Below are positions 6,838 to 12,838 of a DNA stretch of 12,838 nucleotides, piece by piece. Positions within the stretch are counted from its first letter, which is position 1; each line of letters starts with the position of its first letter. A program made the position numbers and the translations under genes. Location of the stretch: the NCBI GenBank assembly GCA_023700885.1, contig JAMPYA010000052.1, positions 1 to 12,838 on the forward strand, in the 5' to 3' direction. Under the pieces are notes generated by a model, which saw only the letters and a program-made list of their open reading frames with translations, did not search any database and was not told the DNA's origin. This DNA is from Flavobacteriaceae bacterium. Lineage in GTDB: Bacteria > Bacteroidota > Bacteroidia > Flavobacteriales > Flavobacteriaceae.

Positions 6838-7425
6838 TTAAAATTTAGCATTACTGTTTTTATTTTTTAATTTTTTAGGACCATAATACATCCAAAATCC
6901 GGTAAAAGAAAATAATACGATTGCCAATCCCGTAATTGAAGTAAAAATCAATTTAAAGAAATTGGTGTTTGTTTTAAAAATTTTATCCAAAATAGAGCCG
7001 TCATGAATGTTTTCTAATAAATCGGCAGTTCGATATTCTACTAACAACAAATTTCCATTAGCACCATCTAATTGAATAGCGTAATAATGATTTTTATATA
7101 TAAATTTTATAAGACCTTTTTCAGGGCGAATATCAATTCTATCAAGAACAGTAGAAATATTGCTATGAGTATTTTGGATTAAATTATCATCAGCAATTTT
7201 TTGTAATTGATCAATAGAGAGCCAATATTCTGTATTTACTGTTATGCCAATATGATTTTCAGAAGATAAGATGCCAAAGCTGTTTTTTTTCCAACCTAAC
7301 AAAATTCCAGTAATAGCAACAATTAATAGCAATGAAAAAAGATAAAATCCAGTTAATCGATGTATTTTTCGATACCAGCGAACTCTTTTAGTTAAGGTGT
7401 TTAAATTGCCAAAAAATAATAGCAT
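6838..7425 (-). CDS. Small PepSY-type transmembrane protein
   Basis: This 195-residue inner-membrane protein has a helix at about 26-45 and another at about 157-181, enclosing an extracytoplasmic domain of roughly 110 residues. The N-terminal RWYRKIHRLTGFYLFSLLL (His22), the ENIHDGSILDKIF segment before the second helix (His141) and TGFWMYYGPKK at the end are hallmarks of PepSY-associated membrane proteins. Larger relatives are tied to siderophore or iron reduction, and PepSY domains generally are thought to bind or inhibit peptidases. I cannot assign a specific role here. It is a short, two-helix form that appears complete, with a charged Lys/Asn-rich tail. The minus-strand ATG at 7423-7425 is the first in frame and no promoter consensus is visible. 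It lies downstream of tRNA-Phe on the same strand but behind that gene's terminator, and converges on the umuC remnant. Confidence 0.8.
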   Translation of the reverse strand: MLLFFGNLNTLTKRVRWYRKIHRLTGFYLFSLLLIVAITGILLGWKKNSFGILSSENHIGITVNTEYWLSIDQLQKIADDNLIQNTHSNISTVLDRIDIRPEKGLIKFIYKNHYYAIQLDGANGNLLLVEYRTADLLENIHDGSILDKIFKTNTNFFKLIFTSITGLAIVLFSFTGFWMYYGPKKLKNKNSNAKF

Positions 7426-7464
7426 AAATGGAAGTTTAATATACAGATAAACATCATTTCATAA

Positions 7465-7492
7465 AAAAACCGCCTCTATTGAAGCGGTTTTT
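7465..7492 (-). terminator. Terminator of tRNA-Phe
   Basis: Read on the minus strand, AAAAACCGC and GCGGTTTTT form a nine-base stem followed by a run of seven T's. It begins just after the tRNA 3' end, with an inner TC/GA extension after one mismatch. It separates the tRNA from the PepSY gene and ends stable-RNA transcription. Confidence 0.85.
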
Positions 7493-7493
7493 G

Positions 7494-7566
7494 TGGTACC
7501 TCCAGGAATCGAACCAGGGACACATGGATTTTCAGTCCATTGCTCTACCAACTGAGCTAAGGTACC
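7494..7566 (-). tRNA. tRNA-Phe (anticodon GAA)
   Basis: The 73-base minus-strand gene folds into a full cloverleaf. The seven-base-pair acceptor stem is GGTACCT/AGGTACC with discriminator A. The D arm is GCTC-AGTTGGTA-GAGC. The anticodon stem ATGGA/TCCAT carries the loop CTGAAAA with anticodon GAA (7531-7533). The variable loop is GTGTC and the T loop is TTCGATT. CCA is not encoded (the bases after the discriminator read CAA), so it must be added post-transcriptionally. The T stem reads CCTGG on both sides, which leaves a central U-U mismatch (bases 7504 and 7516) flanked by two G-C pairs on each side. This does not prevent recognition as a functional tRNA. It has its own upstream promoter and downstream terminator. 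Confidence 0.97.
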
Positions 7567-7583
7567 TGCTACTTTAGCGAGTG

Positions 7584-7615
7584 CAAATATAAATTTATTT
7601 TTTGTTCATTACAAA
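7584..7615 (-). promoter_or_regulatory. Bacteroidota-type promoter of tRNA-Phe
   Basis: On the minus strand TTTG (7612-7615), a 20-base spacer and TATATTTG (7584-7591) match the Bacteroidota housekeeping promoter consensus TTTG / TAnnTTTG with normal spacing. The -7 box ends 17 bases before the mature tRNA 5' end, leaving room for a transcription start near 7577 and a short leader. This is the clearest promoter in the window and supports the taxonomic placement. Confidence 0.8.
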
Positions 7616-7666
7616 ACAAAAACTAAAAAATCTATTTGTATTTTAGCCATCTCCAGTTTTAAAGAT

Positions 7667-8404
7667 ATGAATTTAATTGTTGATATTGGAAATACGCGTA
7701 TTAAACTAGCTGTTTTTAAGTTAAATAAGCTAGAAGAGCTTTTTATTGTTACTGAAGAAACTTTAGAAAAAACTTTAAAAAATATATCAAAACAATATAA
7801 AATAAATAATGCTATAATATCATCAGTTGCTGAAATTCCAGATGAATTAAAAAAATATATAGAAAATATTTCAACCATCATCCATTTAGATCAAAAAACA
7901 AAAGTTCCTTTTTTTAATCGATATGAAACTCCAGAAACACTTGGTGTTGATAGAATTGCTTTGGTTGTTGCTGCGGTAACTCAATTTTCAAATCAAAATA
8001 TTTTGGTAATAGATGCTGGTAGCTGTATTACATACGATTTAGTTTCGTCTAAAAATGAATATTTTGGAGGAGCAATTTCTCCAGGTTTGGAAATGCGTTT
8101 GAAAGCTTTAAACACTTTTACAGATAAACTGCCATTACTTCCTTTATTAGATGCAGAAAATTCTATAGGTAACAATACCAAAAACTCCATATATTTTGGA
8201 GTAATAAATGGAGTAATTGCTGAAATAGAGGGATTTATATCGTACTTTGAAAAAGAAAATAAAAAATTAACAGTAGTTTTAACAGGAGGAGATACTATTT
8301 TCTTGGCAAAAAGATTAAAAAATAGCATCTTTGCTAATTCTAATTTTTTATTAGAAGGATTGAACAGTATTTTAGAATATAATTTAAAAATTATAAATGA
8401 ATAA
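7667..8404 (+). CDS. coaX: Type III pantothenate kinase
   Basis: CoaX phosphorylates pantothenate with ATP to 4'-phosphopantothenate, the first committed step of coenzyme A synthesis in the cytoplasm. The 245 residues show the ASKHA-fold motifs in order. NLIVDIGNTRIKLAVF at 2-17 is the phosphate loop, with D6 and N9. TLGVDRIALVVAA at 91-103 is the pantothenate-binding GxDR motif, with catalytic D95. NILVIDAGSCITYDLV at 111-126 carries D116 at the monovalent-cation site. GGAISPGLEMRLKALNTFT at 134-152 is a substrate/dimer motif, and VVLTGGDTIFL at 203-213 is the adenosine-binding part. Length is normal for the family; type III enzymes are typically insensitive to CoA feedback. It is the first gene of a six-gene plus-strand run, and its last eight bases overlap the next gene. 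It diverges from tRNA-Phe. Confidence 0.95.
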   Translation: MNLIVDIGNTRIKLAVFKLNKLEELFIVTEETLEKTLKNISKQYKINNAIISSVAEIPDELKKYIENISTIIHLDQKTKVPFFNRYETPETLGVDRIALVVAAVTQFSNQNILVIDAGSCITYDLVSSKNEYFGGAISPGLEMRLKALNTFTDKLPLLPLLDAENSIGNNTKNSIYFGVINGVIAEIEGFISYFEKENKKLTVVLTGGDTIFLAKRLKNSIFANSNFLLEGLNSILEYNLKIINE

Positions 8405-9680
8405 ACTTACCATAATAGTCTTAGTGATATTTACATCATCAAGCGTATTTGCTCAAAAAAGCACCAATTCACCCTATTCATTTTTTGGAATCGGAGAAAA
8501 TTCACAACAAAACACTGTTGAGGAGATCAGTTTAGGAGGATTGGGAATTTCAACTTCTGATGGTTATCATATTTCTTTTGCTAATCCAGCAAATTTGGCC
8601 AATTTAAAAGTTACAACATATACTTTTGCAGGATCGAGTAATTTTGTTTCAGTAAAGGATGGCGTTTCAACTGAAAATGGATTGACTTCTGCAGCTTCTT
8701 ATTTTGCTTTAGGTTTTCCTATCGGTAAAAAAATGGGGTTTTCATTTGGCTTAATGCCTAAAAGCTCCGTTGGATATGAATTATATAAAGAAAATAAAGA
8801 TGTAAATGATGAAATTACAGATATTACTCTATTAAAAGGTAAAGGAGGAGTCAACAGAGTCTTTACAGGAATTGGATATAATATTTATAAAGATTTAAAT
8901 GTTGGGTTAGAAACTGAGTATATTTTTGGAAATATTGAAAATGAAACGATTAAACAAGTTAGAGATGTTCAGTTGGCAACAAAATATCTAAATACTAATT
9001 ATTTAAACGGATTTGGATTAAAATTAGGTGTCAATTATAAAAAGAAAATCAAAAACGAGATTAATCTATACACAGGATTAACAGTTTCATTAGAAAATGA
9101 TATAAAAACTGACAGAAAAGAGTATATTTATTCTTTAACATATGATAATGGAAATGAAATACCCAGAGATACCGCTTACTTTCATGAAGCAAAATCTAGT
9201 ATTGTAAAACCAATGAAAACTGCAATAGGTTTTGGAGTAGGTAAAAATGATAAATGGTTTGCAGGTTTAGAATATAGTTTTCAGGATGCTTTAAAATTTA
9301 ATACAGGTGTATTAACAACATCGAAAGCTCAATATCAAAAATCTTCAAAATTATCAGTTGGAGGATTTTATACACCAAATTATAATTCTATTTCAAATTA
9401 TTGGGATAGAGTCACTTATAGAGCAGGAGTAAAATTTGAACAGACTGGTTTAATGGTAAATGCAACAACTAATCCAAATCAATATGAAGGTATAGATGAT
9501 TTTGGCATTACTTTTGGAGTGGGGTTACCAATAGGAAATCAATTATCCAATGTAAATCTTGGTTTTGAAGTTGGAAAAAGAGGTAAAACAGATTTAGGTT
9601 TGATTCAAGAAAACTATTTTAACATAAAAATAAGTTTATCATTAAATGATAAATGGTTCAACAAAGCAAAAATTAATTAA
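8397..9680 (+). CDS. Putative outer-membrane beta-barrel protein
   Basis: The 427-residue product starts with a signal peptide (MNKLTIIVLVIFTSSSVFAQ, cleavage after Ala19 or so). The mature start has SPYSFFGIGE at 25-34, a form of the SPYSRFGxGD sequence found on many Bacteroidota outer-membrane proteins, followed by ISLGGLGIS and FANPANLANL (61-70), reminiscent of FadL/PorV-like barrels. The remainder alternates polar and hydrophobic residues in strand-sized units with many Gly and aromatic residues, and ends with YFNIKISLSLNDKWF, a typical terminal strand. No transport substrate can be deduced. The ATG overlaps the coaX stop by eight bases, so translation is probably coupled. Its place beside a TPR protein and an LptC-like lipoprotein favours a role in envelope assembly or maintenance, which is inference from context only. 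Confidence 0.8.
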   Translation: MNKLTIIVLVIFTSSSVFAQKSTNSPYSFFGIGENSQQNTVEEISLGGLGISTSDGYHISFANPANLANLKVTTYTFAGSSNFVSVKDGVSTENGLTSAASYFALGFPIGKKMGFSFGLMPKSSVGYELYKENKDVNDEITDITLLKGKGGVNRVFTGIGYNIYKDLNVGLETEYIFGNIENETIKQVRDVQLATKYLNTNYLNGFGLKLGVNYKKKIKNEINLYTGLTVSLENDIKTDRKEYIYSLTYDNGNEIPRDTAYFHEAKSSIVKPMKTAIGFGVGKNDKWFAGLEYSFQDALKFNTGVLTTSKAQYQKSSKLSVGGFYTPNYNSISNYWDRVTYRAGVKFEQTGLMVNATTNPNQYEGIDDFGITFGVGLPIGNQLSNVNLGFEVGKRGKTDLGLIQENYFNIKISLSLNDKWFNKAKIN

Positions 9681-9703
9681 TTAATCATTAAATGTAAGTG
9701 ACG

Positions 9704-11065
9704 ATGAAACAATTTTCACATTTGGCACTATTACTGATTTTGTTTTTAAGCAGCGCGTCTGTTTTCTCTCAAGAAGTATCAGAAGAGTGTACAGTAAAGT
9801 ATAATTTATTTAGAGGTGATTTTAAAACCAACAATTATGATATGGCCTATGATCATTGGATTTGGACTTTTGAAAATTGCCCTACTCTTTCTGTAAATAT
9901 CTATAAAAATGGGATGGATATAGCTGAATACAGATTCAAAAAAGCTACAGGAGTTGAAAAGGAGAAAGCGCTAGCGTTAGTAAAACGTGTAGTAGAACAA
10001 CGTATCAAATATTATCCTGATGATGATTTAGGAAAAGTATATAGTGATTACGCTGAATTTATGGAATCTGCTGGGGCTTCTGATGATGAGGTTTTTACAT
10101 TGTTAGACAAAGCTTTTAAGATTGATCCAACAAGAATGGGAATTAAATCAATGTACAAATATTTCCAAGGGGTTATCGATAGAAATAAAGATACAAACCC
10201 ACAATACGTTTTTGATACTTACGACGAATTAGTAGAGGCGGTTGGTACTAAAATGGATAATTATTCTAGAGATTTAGAAGATTTTGAAAAAAGATTAGCA
10301 GAAGGACAAACCCTTTCTCCAACAGAAGAAAGAAAGAAAAATGCATATGAAACAAATTTAGCTGCTTTAGGTCAAATTGAAGGAGGTTTAGACGATATTA
10401 TTATATCAATTTCAACTTGTGATCGTTTAGTGCCGTTATACACTAAACAAATGGAAGAAAATAGAGGAAATGCAGTTTGGTTAAAAAGAGCTGTATCTAG
10501 AATGTATGCAAAAGAATGCACAACAGATCCATTATATCATAAGTTAGTTGAAGCTTATGTTAAAGCGGATCCATCACCTTCTTCTTCAATTTTTTATGCA
10601 AATATTTTATTTGAAAATGGAGAATCAACAAAAGCTTTAAAATATTACCAACAAGCTGTAGAACAAGAGACGGATAACTTTAAAAAAGCGGGTTATTTAT
10701 TTACAATTGCTCAAGAGATGGCGCGTAAAGGAAATGTTGTGGAAGCCAGAAATTATGCTCAAAAAGCATTGAGTTATAGATCAAACTTAGGAAGAGCTTA
10801 TTTGCTAATAAGTACTTTATACGCTGGAAGCGCTAATTCATGTGGTAATGACGAATTCTCTAAAAGAATGGTTTATGTTGCTGCTTTAGATAAAGCGTAT
10901 AAAGCAAAAGCAGTTGACCCTAGTATTTCATCATTAGCCGAAAGATATATAAGTAGCTATGCTGCAAATATTCCTACAAAAAAGTTAATATTTGTTGAAG
11001 GAAAAGAATCTGGATCTTCATATAGAATTGGTTGTTGGATAGGAGAAACTGTAAGAGTTCCTTAA
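9704..11065 (+). CDS. Exported TPR-repeat protein of unknown function
   Basis: I choose the ATG at 9704 (453 residues) over an in-frame GTG six bases earlier because MKQFSHLALLLILFLSSASV then gives a textbook signal peptide, cut near SVFS-QE. Helical repeat character runs through most of the protein. The clearest tetratricopeptide units are at about 292-325 (SSIFYANILFENGESTKALK and onward) and 328-361 (AGYLFTIAQEMARKGNVVEA and onward), plus degenerate ones such as DDEVFTLLDKAFKIDPTRM at 127-145. The C-terminal 30 residues form a distinct strand-like cap with KKLIFVEGKESGSSYRIGCW and GETVRVP. Six cysteines in the mature chain could form disulfides in the periplasm. It probably acts as a periplasmic scaffold binding other envelope proteins, possibly the preceding barrel. 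It sits 23 bases after the barrel gene and 8 bases before the lptC-like gene. Confidence 0.85.
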   Translation: MKQFSHLALLLILFLSSASVFSQEVSEECTVKYNLFRGDFKTNNYDMAYDHWIWTFENCPTLSVNIYKNGMDIAEYRFKKATGVEKEKALALVKRVVEQRIKYYPDDDLGKVYSDYAEFMESAGASDDEVFTLLDKAFKIDPTRMGIKSMYKYFQGVIDRNKDTNPQYVFDTYDELVEAVGTKMDNYSRDLEDFEKRLAEGQTLSPTEERKKNAYETNLAALGQIEGGLDDIIISISTCDRLVPLYTKQMEENRGNAVWLKRAVSRMYAKECTTDPLYHKLVEAYVKADPSPSSSIFYANILFENGESTKALKYYQQAVEQETDNFKKAGYLFTIAQEMARKGNVVEARNYAQKALSYRSNLGRAYLLISTLYAGSANSCGNDEFSKRMVYVAALDKAYKAKAVDPSISSLAERYISSYAANIPTKKLIFVEGKESGSSYRIGCWIGETVRVP

Positions 11066-11073
11066 CAGGATTC

Positions 11074-11640
11074 ATGAAAACACTCTTTAATAATATAATT
11101 TCAAGCATTGCTATCATTTTTATGGTAGCAATGTTTTTATCTTGTAACAACAACACTCAAAAAGTACAAGATTTTTTAGCAGATCAAAATTTACCCATTG
11201 GAGTTGCAGAAAACATCAATCACGTGTATTCTGATTCAAGTATTACAACTTCAAAGCTTTCAACACCATTACTTCTTGATTTTAGCAACAGAAAAGACCA
11301 TCCTTATACAGAATTTCCCAATGGTTTAAAAGTTATTTCTTTTGATCAAAACGGAGATTCTATTACAATTTCTAGTAAATATGGTATTAGTTATAGTAAA
11401 ACTCAAGTTACTGAAATTAGAAATCAAGTTTTAATTGAAAATCATCGTCAAAGAATTAAGCTTAAAACAAATCAGCTTTTTTGGGATCAAAAAACACATT
11501 TTTTTTATACTGAAAAAGAATTTACTTTAACAACGCTAAATGATACAATTAGTGGCATCGGGTTTGAATCTAATGAAAATCTTACCAATTGGAATATGAG
11601 AAGTACAAAAGGTAATATTTATGTAAAAAAATTTCAATAG
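11074..11640 (+). CDS. lptC: LptC-like LPS export lipoprotein
   Basis: LptC takes lipopolysaccharide from the LptBFG transporter in the inner membrane and passes it to the periplasmic LptA bridge. The 188-residue product begins with a hydrophobic leader and a lipobox-like FLSC (Cys24), suggesting a lipoprotein rather than the membrane helix used in E. coli. The LptC/OstA-like beta-jellyroll region spans about 60-185, with IRNQVLIENHRQRIKLKTN at 115-133, LFWDQKTHFFYTEKEFTLTT at 135-154 and ISGIGFESNENLTNW at 159-173. These are characteristic of Bacteroidota LptC. A longer start at 11032 exists but would overlap the TPR gene and put 14 charged residues ahead of the signal peptide, so the ATG at 11074, eight bases after that gene, is preferred. 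The symbol is assigned by family resemblance. No lptA, lptB or lptFG is in view. Confidence 0.85.
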   Translation: MKTLFNNIISSIAIIFMVAMFLSCNNNTQKVQDFLADQNLPIGVAENINHVYSDSSITTSKLSTPLLLDFSNRKDHPYTEFPNGLKVISFDQNGDSITISSKYGISYSKTQVTEIRNQVLIENHRQRIKLKTNQLFWDQKTHFFYTEKEFTLTTLNDTISGIGFESNENLTNWNMRSTKGNIYVKKFQ

Positions 11641-11684
11641 ATTAATAGACTATATTTCAAACACAACTTTTAAATTATCAACAA

Positions 11685-11873
11685 ATGAGAAAACTTAGAA
11701 TTTTTGAATATTTTTATTTGGCATTTTCAGCAGTTTTTTTAGTTGAGGCTGTTGTTGCTTATAAAACAAATTTTAAAAAGTTTATCATACTTTTATTATT
11801 TTCTGTTATAGCCATTTTATTGTACATTTATAGAAAGTCTAGAAGAATAAAATCTGAAAACGAAAATAAATAA
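11685..11873 (+). CDS. Small two-helix membrane protein of unknown function
   Basis: The 62-residue product has a hydrophobic segment at about 10-26 (FYLAFSAVFLVEAVVAY), a short basic turn (KTNFKKF), a second segment at about 33-48 (FIILLLFSVIAILLYIY) and a strongly basic tail with many Lys/Arg/Glu residues. Both ends should face the cytoplasm under the positive-inside rule. I do not recognise a family. It is likely real rather than chance because it has the same strand and direction as its neighbours and clean start and stop codons in a 245-base gap between two confident genes. It lies 44 bases after lptC and 12 bases before the CNNM/CBS gene. A helper or regulatory small protein for that neighbour is conceivable but unproven. 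Confidence 0.65.
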   Translation: MRKLRIFEYFYLAFSAVFLVEAVVAYKTNFKKFIILLLFSVIAILLYIYRKSRRIKSENENK

Positions 11874-11885
11874 ATTTTACTTTAA

Positions 11886-12838
11886 ATGATAGAACTAATT
11901 TCTGTTATAATTGTTTCAATATTGCTTTCAGCTTTTTTTTCAGGAATGGAAATGGCATTTTTGTCTGCCAATAAACTACAAATTGAAATAGATAAAAAAA
12001 AGGAAGGATTTATTGCTAAAATTCTTTCTAAACTTACCAATCGGTCTTCTAAATTTTTAACAACAATGTTAGTTGGGAACAACATTGTCTTAGTTATTTA
12101 TAGTTTTTACATGGGTGAGTTTATTTTGAGATATTTATCAATTGAAGGATTAAGTGAGTTCAGTTTACTTTTAATTCAGACAATCATTTCAACCTTAATA
12201 ATATTGCTTTTAGCAGAATTTTTACCCAAAATATTTTTCAGAATTTATGCAGATGAAGCCTTGAAAATATTTGCAATTCCGGCGTATTTATTCTATGTTA
12301 TATTTCATTATTTTTCAGATTTTATCACTTGTATTTCTAATTTTTTGCTCAAATTAGTATTAAAATCTTCCTATACAGAAAAACCAAAAGGGTTCGATAA
12401 AGAAGAGTTAGGAAATTTTATTATTCAACAATTAGAAAAGGCAGAAGACGATGATGAGGTAGATTCTGAAATACAGATATTCCAAAATGCACTAGAGTTC
12501 AATAATATCAAAGCAAGAGAAGTCATGATTCCTCGAACAGAAATAAATGCTGTTGAAATTAATGACGAGATGGACACTTTAAATAAACTATTTATCAGTA
12601 GTGGAAATTCAAAAATTATTGTTTATGATAAAAATATGGATAATGTTATGGGCTATGTTCACGCATTTGATATGTTTAAAAAATCGAAAACAATCCACGA
12701 AATAGTTAAACCGATTGAAATGGTTCCTGAATCTATGAGAATCAATTATGTATTAAATATGTTAATTAAAAAACGTAAAAGTATTGCCATAGTAATTGAT
12801 GAATACGGAGGAACATCTGGTTTATTAACGGTTGAAGA
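11886..12838 (+). CDS. CNNM/CBS-domain membrane protein, CorC/HlyC family (3' truncated by window edge)
   Basis: The frame is open from ATG 11886 to the window end (317 codons plus two bases). It is not GldE-specific as far as I can see but belongs to the same CNNM-CBS superfamily, implicated in Mg2+/divalent cation transport and often labelled hemolysin. The CNNM (DUF21) membrane domain occupies about 1-155, with FSGMEMAFLSAN at 18-29, the VGNN motif at 63-66 and AEFLPK at 110-115. An acidic helical linker follows (EKAEDDDEVDSE, 184-195). The CBS pair begins with REVMIPRTEI at 211-220 and includes VMGYVHAFDMF (254-264) and the start of the second unit at DEYGGTSGLLTVE (305-317). The second CBS and the usual C-terminal CorC_HlyC domain fall outside. 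Typical members are about 420-440 residues. It ends the visible envelope operon, 12 bases after the small membrane protein. Confidence 0.92.
   Translation, partial: MIELISVIIVSILLSAFFSGMEMAFLSANKLQIEIDKKKEGFIAKILSKLTNRSSKFLTTMLVGNNIVLVIYSFYMGEFILRYLSIEGLSEFSLLLIQTIISTLIILLLAEFLPKIFFRIYADEALKIFAIPAYLFYVIFHYFSDFITCISNFLLKLVLKSSYTEKPKGFDKEELGNFIIQQLEKAEDDDEVDSEIQIFQNALEFNNIKAREVMIPRTEINAVEINDEMDTLNKLFISSGNSKIIVYDKNMDNVMGYVHAFDMFKKSKTIHEIVKPIEMVPESMRINYVLNMLIKKRKSIAIVIDEYGGTSGLLTVE

Noticed and set aside
7494..7566. tRNA-Phe as an attachment site for an integrated element reaching to the umuC/IS remnant
   Set aside because: I saw no second copy of the tRNA 3' end between 6107 and 7493 and no integrase gene, so nothing supports site-specific integration here.
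7601..7638. Possible coaX promoter: TTTG at 7601-7604 and TCTATTTG at 7631-7638
   Set aside because: The -7 box has one mismatch and the spacing is 26 bases, outside the usual range of about 17-23. A promoter must exist in this 100-base gap, but this pair is too weak to annotate.
9698..9703. GTG at 9698 as start of the TPR gene
   Set aside because: ATG 9704 gives a cleaner signal peptide and needs no alternative start codon.
11032..11073. Upstream in-frame start for the lptC-like gene
   Set aside because: It overlaps the TPR gene and would place 14 mostly polar or charged residues before the lipoprotein signal; ATG 11074 fits the lipobox much better.

Overview
The window looks like a chromosomal segment from a Bacteroidota species, most likely of the family Flavobacteriaceae. 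It is very AT-rich, shows no Shine-Dalgarno sequences, has at least one close match to the Bacteroidota promoter consensus (TTTG-N20-TATATTTG), and its gene families and gene order are flavobacterial. I made the identifications by recognising motifs and did no database search.

Region 1 (1-4611) is the distal end of a complex I (nuo) operon. It holds the C-terminal two thirds of nuoL, then nuoM, nuoN and a 108-residue protein of unknown function, with gaps of 3 to 21 bases, closed by a strong stem-loop terminator. NuoL, NuoM and NuoN are the three antiporter-like, proton-pumping membrane subunits. NuoM lacks the usual TM7 lysine, while NuoN and the visible part of NuoL keep theirs.

Region 2 (4612-6162) is a single-gene unit: a YeiH-type membrane protein (UPF0324 / putative sulfate exporter family). 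A 16-base direct repeat lies just upstream and a terminator just downstream.

Region 3 (about 6163-6775) is genomic debris. The last ~100 codons of an IS1182-type transposase (minus strand) abut the last ~80 codons of a umuC-type error-prone DNA polymerase (plus strand). Neither gene has its 5' part here, so an insertion was followed by a deletion or rearrangement.

Region 4 (6838-7620, minus strand) holds tRNA-Phe(GAA) with its own promoter and terminator, followed by a small PepSY-type membrane protein.

Region 5 (7667-12838, plus strand) is a tightly packed operon. It runs: coaX (type III pantothenate kinase, first step of CoA synthesis); an outer-membrane beta-barrel-like protein; a secreted TPR protein; an LptC-like lipoprotein of LPS transport; a 62-residue two-helix membrane protein; and a CNNM/CBS (CorC/HlyC-type) protein that runs off the window end. 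Apart from coaX, everything recognisable in it concerns the cell envelope.

I found no CRISPR array, rRNA, complete mobile element or obvious defence system. The points most worth following up are the altered TM7 site of NuoM, the unknown protein at the end of the nuo operon, the repeats upstream of the YeiH gene, the transposase/umuC junction, and the envelope operon headed by coaX.
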